Source: Acanthopleura granulata
Lineage: Eukaryota; Mollusca; Polyplacophora; Chitonida; Chitonidae
Assembly (NCBI GenBank): GCA_016165875.1
Contig: JABBOT010000011.1
Location: forward strand, 12,029,766-12,093,765
DNA length: 64,000 nt
Direction: 5' to 3'
Below are positions 63,601-64,000 of the stretch, piece by piece; the first letter of the stretch is position 1; every line of letters begins with the position of its first letter. The position numbers were made by a program, and so were the translations under genes. Below the pieces are notes generated by a model, which saw only the letters and a list, made by a program, of their open reading frames with translations, was not told the origin of the DNA and did no database searches.

Positions 63601-64000
63601 CTTAACTACGCAGGTCAAAACAGTCAGTATCTGTTAGGTGAAATGTCCTATATAATACAAAATAAAATTCAAAAAACATGTTCTAGTATTTTCGGAGTTT
63701 TATATATGCTGGATAGATCCGCTTCGTCTCAGGTGAAGGTAGAAACGTCTGTTTTCACCTTATCATCTGCACCCTCGAAATAATACGAAAGCGGAAGAAT
63801 TGGAAAACGAAACAGACAGATAATATAATAACCGCCAGTTGGGGAAATGTAACAATTCTGATTGCTCCTTCGACAGGGTACGATTCTGAACATCTCACCG
63901 CCGATATATGCCGAAGATCAAGATCTGACCGACAAATCTCCCGTTGTCTACTCAATATGGGGTAAGTATCAGGGGACATGAACTTCATGTAAGACGAGTT
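57551..64000 (+). CDS. Cadherin-superfamily gene, 5' part (signal peptide, EC1, EC2, start of EC3); continues past window
   Basis: Eight exons with GT-AG introns join in one frame to 276 codons plus one base. Residues 1-20 form a signal peptide, probably cut near VYS|GD. EC1 (about 22-120) has PEN at 35-37, LDFE at 82-85 and the linker DINDNPP at 115-121. EC2 (about 122-230) has Glu134, DLD at 150-152 and LDYE at 187-190, and ends in a degenerate linker, NEDDMDP (225-231). EC3 starts before AEDQD (260-264). These are the residues that bind calcium between cadherin repeats, so the product should be a secreted or single-pass adhesion protein. Cys24 and Cys96 could pair in EC1. N-glycosylation sequons occur at 37, 70, 79, 131, 184, 218 and 253. 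The EC2-EC3 junction and the N-terminal Cys recall CDH23, PCDH15/Cad99C and CDHR proteins (from memory, not searched). Membrane anchor, cytoplasmic tail and repeat number lie outside the window. Family call strong; subfamily uncertain. Confidence 0.93.
58413..58601. repeat. 21-bp minisatellite, nine copies (cadherin intron 1)
   Basis: Nine units in exact 21-bp register from 58413, each a variant of GAATATAGGATGTCTGGTAC plus A. Because 21 is divisible by three, the minus strand stays open and reads a 7-residue repeat near HPIFCTR. No other sign of coding was seen. Confidence 0.93.
59005..59215 (+). mobile_element. SINE-like element, copy B (cadherin intron 1)
   Basis: The best-preserved copy. 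GAGTTCAAGCCC near the start fits a pol III B box, then GGAAGGCCTGCCATCAACCT, GGTTTCCTCCCACCATAATG and AAATATTCTTGAGTACAGCG, and a CAAACAAACAAATGAACAAA tail. The open frames of 65-100 aa across it are incidental. Confidence 0.77.
60225..60410 (+). repeat. Two 3' ends of repeat G in tandem (cadherin intron 1)
   Basis: CACTGAAAAATTGTCGAGTG with TGACTTAAAACCCAAACATA and a CATACATACATA tail (to about 60322) is followed by a second, more diverged end, ATGTGACGTAAAGCCCTAAT with a CATTCATTC tail. Confidence 0.55.
60481..60713 (+). mobile_element. SINE-like element, copy C (cadherin intron 1)
   Basis: GAGTTCAGGTCC is B-box-like. It is followed by GGAAGGTCTGCCAACAACCT, CGGTTTCCTCAAACCATAAT and AAATATTCTTCAGTACGGC, then a long (AAAC)n(AAAT)n tail from about 60650. 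Confidence 0.77.
60882..60938 (+). CDS. Cadherin exon 2: start of EC1
   Basis: This 57-base exon lies between TTTTCAG and TTG|GTGAGTA. It enters and leaves in phase 1. It encodes DFCRFQRITILQIPENTTV (residues 22-40), with the cadherin A-strand pattern and the calcium-ligand glutamate of PEN. Cys24 lies at the extreme N-terminus of the mature protein. The exon is too short for ORF finders, and is accepted because it restores frame between exons 1 and 3 and completes a cadherin repeat. Confidence 0.88.
60939..61204 (+). other. Cadherin intron 2 (266 bp, phase 1)
   Basis: GTGAGT to TTTTCAG. AT-rich; no repeat recognised. Confidence 0.85.
61205..61395 (+). CDS. Cadherin exon 3: body of EC1
   Basis: The exon runs from TTTTCAG to TTTAAG|GTAAAAT, 191 bases, phase 1 in and phase 0 out. 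It encodes residues 41-104, beginning GSVVGHFDI and carrying LDFEKVQKYEINALC, the familiar F-strand pattern after the LDRE-type calcium motif. The usual central A-x-D-x-D motif is not obvious: the equivalent stretch reads IAGNVDDVE. Sequons fall at Asn70 and Asn79. Cys96 could pair with Cys24. Confidence 0.92.
61396..61838 (+). other. Cadherin intron 3 (443 bp, phase 0)
   Basis: GTAAAA to TTTTTAG. About half of it is a copy of repeat G (61455-61682). Confidence 0.85.
61455..61682 (+). repeat. Interspersed repeat G, short form (cadherin intron 3)
   Basis: GGTTGGGGTGCCATGTCTGG and TGGTGTCTTCTGCATGACGC, then CAGTGGCGGCTGCGCTTTGG, and the end TACGACGTAAAACCCAAGCA plus TACGAACATAC. It lacks the ~170-bp internal block shared by the copies at 5785 and 15405. 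Confidence 0.68.
61839..61928 (+). CDS. Cadherin exon 4: EC1-EC2 linker
   Basis: The exon is 90 bases, phase 0 at both ends, between TTTTTAG and GTGAG|GTAAGT. It encodes residues 105-134 with RILIKDINDNPPVFS, the diagnostic D-x-N-D-N-x-P linker, and ends in the first strand of EC2 (YQVNVSE). This is the strongest single family marker in the window. Confidence 0.95.
61929..62280 (+). other. Cadherin intron 4 (352 bp, phase 0)
   Basis: GTAAGT to CTTACAG. It contains two loose copies of a GA(C/T)GAGGTCG stretch around 62088-62141 and an ATT/GTT microsatellite at about 62208-62249. Confidence 0.85.
62208..62249. repeat. (ATT)n/(GTT)n microsatellite in cadherin intron 4
   Basis: ATTATTATT runs into GCTGCTGTTGTTGTTGTTA. 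Confidence 0.85.
62281..62382 (+). CDS. Cadherin exon 5: first half of EC2
   Basis: The exon is 102 bases, phase 0 at both ends, after ACTTACAG and before TCG|GTAAGT. It encodes residues 135-168, including AVGSVIFDGILATDLDGKN with the canonical D-x-D calcium motif (150-152) that EC1 seems to lack, followed by YMQYEVV. Confidence 0.92.
62383..62709 (+). other. Cadherin intron 5 (327 bp, phase 0)
   Basis: GTAAGT to TTACAG. Nothing else recognised. Confidence 0.85.
62710..62811 (+). CDS. Cadherin exon 6: second half of EC2
   Basis: The exon is 102 bases, phase 0 at both ends, between ATTTACAG and TTG|GTAAGT. It encodes residues 169-202: DYLRFDRASKGEVTLNQ, then SLDYETMQSFVVEIRAL. This is the standard D/E/F strand block of a cadherin repeat with LDYE at 187-190. 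Exons 5 and 6 have the same length. Confidence 0.93.
63000..63290 (+). repeat. Interspersed repeat R, copy 6, interrupted by a fold-back element
   Basis: The left part (to 63164) shows GGACAGTTAAAATGAA, TCACCGGTTACGCGCGACC and AACTGTCACACTTTGGTC. After the insertion (63165-63262), the family 3' end resumes at 63263 as TGGTACTTTCTATACAGTAG. It lies in cadherin intron 6. Confidence 0.65.
63165..63262. mobile_element. Fold-back (MITE-like) element nested in repeat R
   Basis: 98 bp. The left end CCCTGACCATGTTCCACAAAG and the right end CTTTGTGGAACAGGG are inverted repeats, and inner arms (GTAACTACCA / TGGTAGTTA) extend the hairpin. It has no coding capacity, as expected of a non-autonomous DNA transposon. 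No clear target duplication was found. Confidence 0.65.
63304..63441 (+). CDS. Cadherin exon 7: end of EC2 and EC2-EC3 linker
   Basis: The exon is 138 bases, phase 0, between GACTCCAG and GCAGGG|GTGAGT. It encodes residues 203-248. AIVNLTINVQ is the last EC2 strand, followed by NEDDMDPAF where a DxNDNxPxF linker is expected. As far as I recall, CDH23 and some CDHR-type cadherins have a comparable D-M-D-P linker after EC2. The exon ends with the start of EC3 (HYSTKMDSNAAG). Confidence 0.9.
63442..63876 (+). other. Cadherin intron 7 (435 bp, phase 0)
   Basis: GTGAGT to CGACAG. It holds a (TA)n microsatellite at about 63547-63568. Confidence 0.85.
63547..63568. repeat. (TA)n microsatellite in cadherin intron 7
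   Basis: Perfect TA dinucleotides, about eleven units. Confidence 0.85.
63877..63961 (+). CDS. Cadherin exon 8: start of EC3
   Basis: The exon is 85 bases, from TTCGACAG to ATGG|GTAAGT, phase 0 in and phase 1 out. It encodes residues 249-276: GTILNISPPIYAEDQD, then VVYSIW. AEDQD is the calcium D-x-D motif of EC3. Because the exon leaves phase 1, the next exon must begin in phase 1 beyond the window. Confidence 0.9.

Noticed and set aside
63252..63605. 117-aa plus-strand frame across cadherin exon 7
   Set aside because: It reads exon 7 in the wrong phase and runs through the donor site into the intron. The spliced frame gives a clear cadherin linker instead.
1..64000. Bacterial-type features: operons, CRISPR arrays, prophage
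   Set aside because: The long non-coding stretches, spliced exons and SINE/MITE repeats are eukaryotic. No regularly spaced direct repeats of CRISPR type are present.

Overview
The window looks like eukaryotic nuclear DNA from a marine invertebrate, most likely a lophotrochozoan and probably a mollusc. The sequence shows an AT-rich background, one multi-exon gene with canonical GT-AG introns, several families of short interspersed and fold-back repeats, tandem minisatellites and frequent copies of the octamer TACATGTA. The mollusc assignment is inference from repeat style, chiefly a B-box-headed SINE-like element whose 3' half and (AAAC/AAAT) tail resemble elements I associate with bivalves and gastropods. 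No database search was possible.

Only one protein-coding gene can be supported. It lies on the + strand at the right edge (57551 to beyond 64000) and encodes the N-terminus of a cadherin-superfamily protein. Eight consecutive exons splice in frame to 276 codons: a short 5' leader, a signal peptide, cadherin repeats EC1 and EC2, and the start of EC3. The calcium-binding motifs (PEN, LDFE, DINDNPP, DLD, LDYE, AEDQD) are readable. The sequence style is nearer to the large non-classical cadherins (CDH23, PCDH15/Cad99C, CDHR types) than to classical cadherins or clustered protocadherins. The gene runs off the window, so its full architecture is unknown.

The first coding exon begins with a splice acceptor 30 bases before the ATG, so at least one more 5' non-coding exon must lie upstream. 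Candidates end in good donor sites at 31710, 52166 and 25662. The 31-kb one has a GC box and TATA-like sequences before it. The 52-kb one lies in a dense cluster of CAGGTA/CAGGTG boxes. These are hypotheses.

The left 57 kb contains no coding sequence I can support. Open frames there are short, overlap on both strands, often start at GTG, and match no family I recognise. What it does hold: at least six copies of a ~190-bp interspersed repeat (called R here), several copies of a repeat ending in GACGTAAAACCCAAGCAT (called G here), SINE-like elements, fold-back MITE-like elements beginning GGGCC, tandem repeats with periods of 26, ~30, 41, ~80 and ~125 bp, microsatellites, and some GC-richer unique stretches that may be regulatory. 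In cadherin intron 6 a fold-back element is nested inside an R copy, which gives the relative age of the two families.
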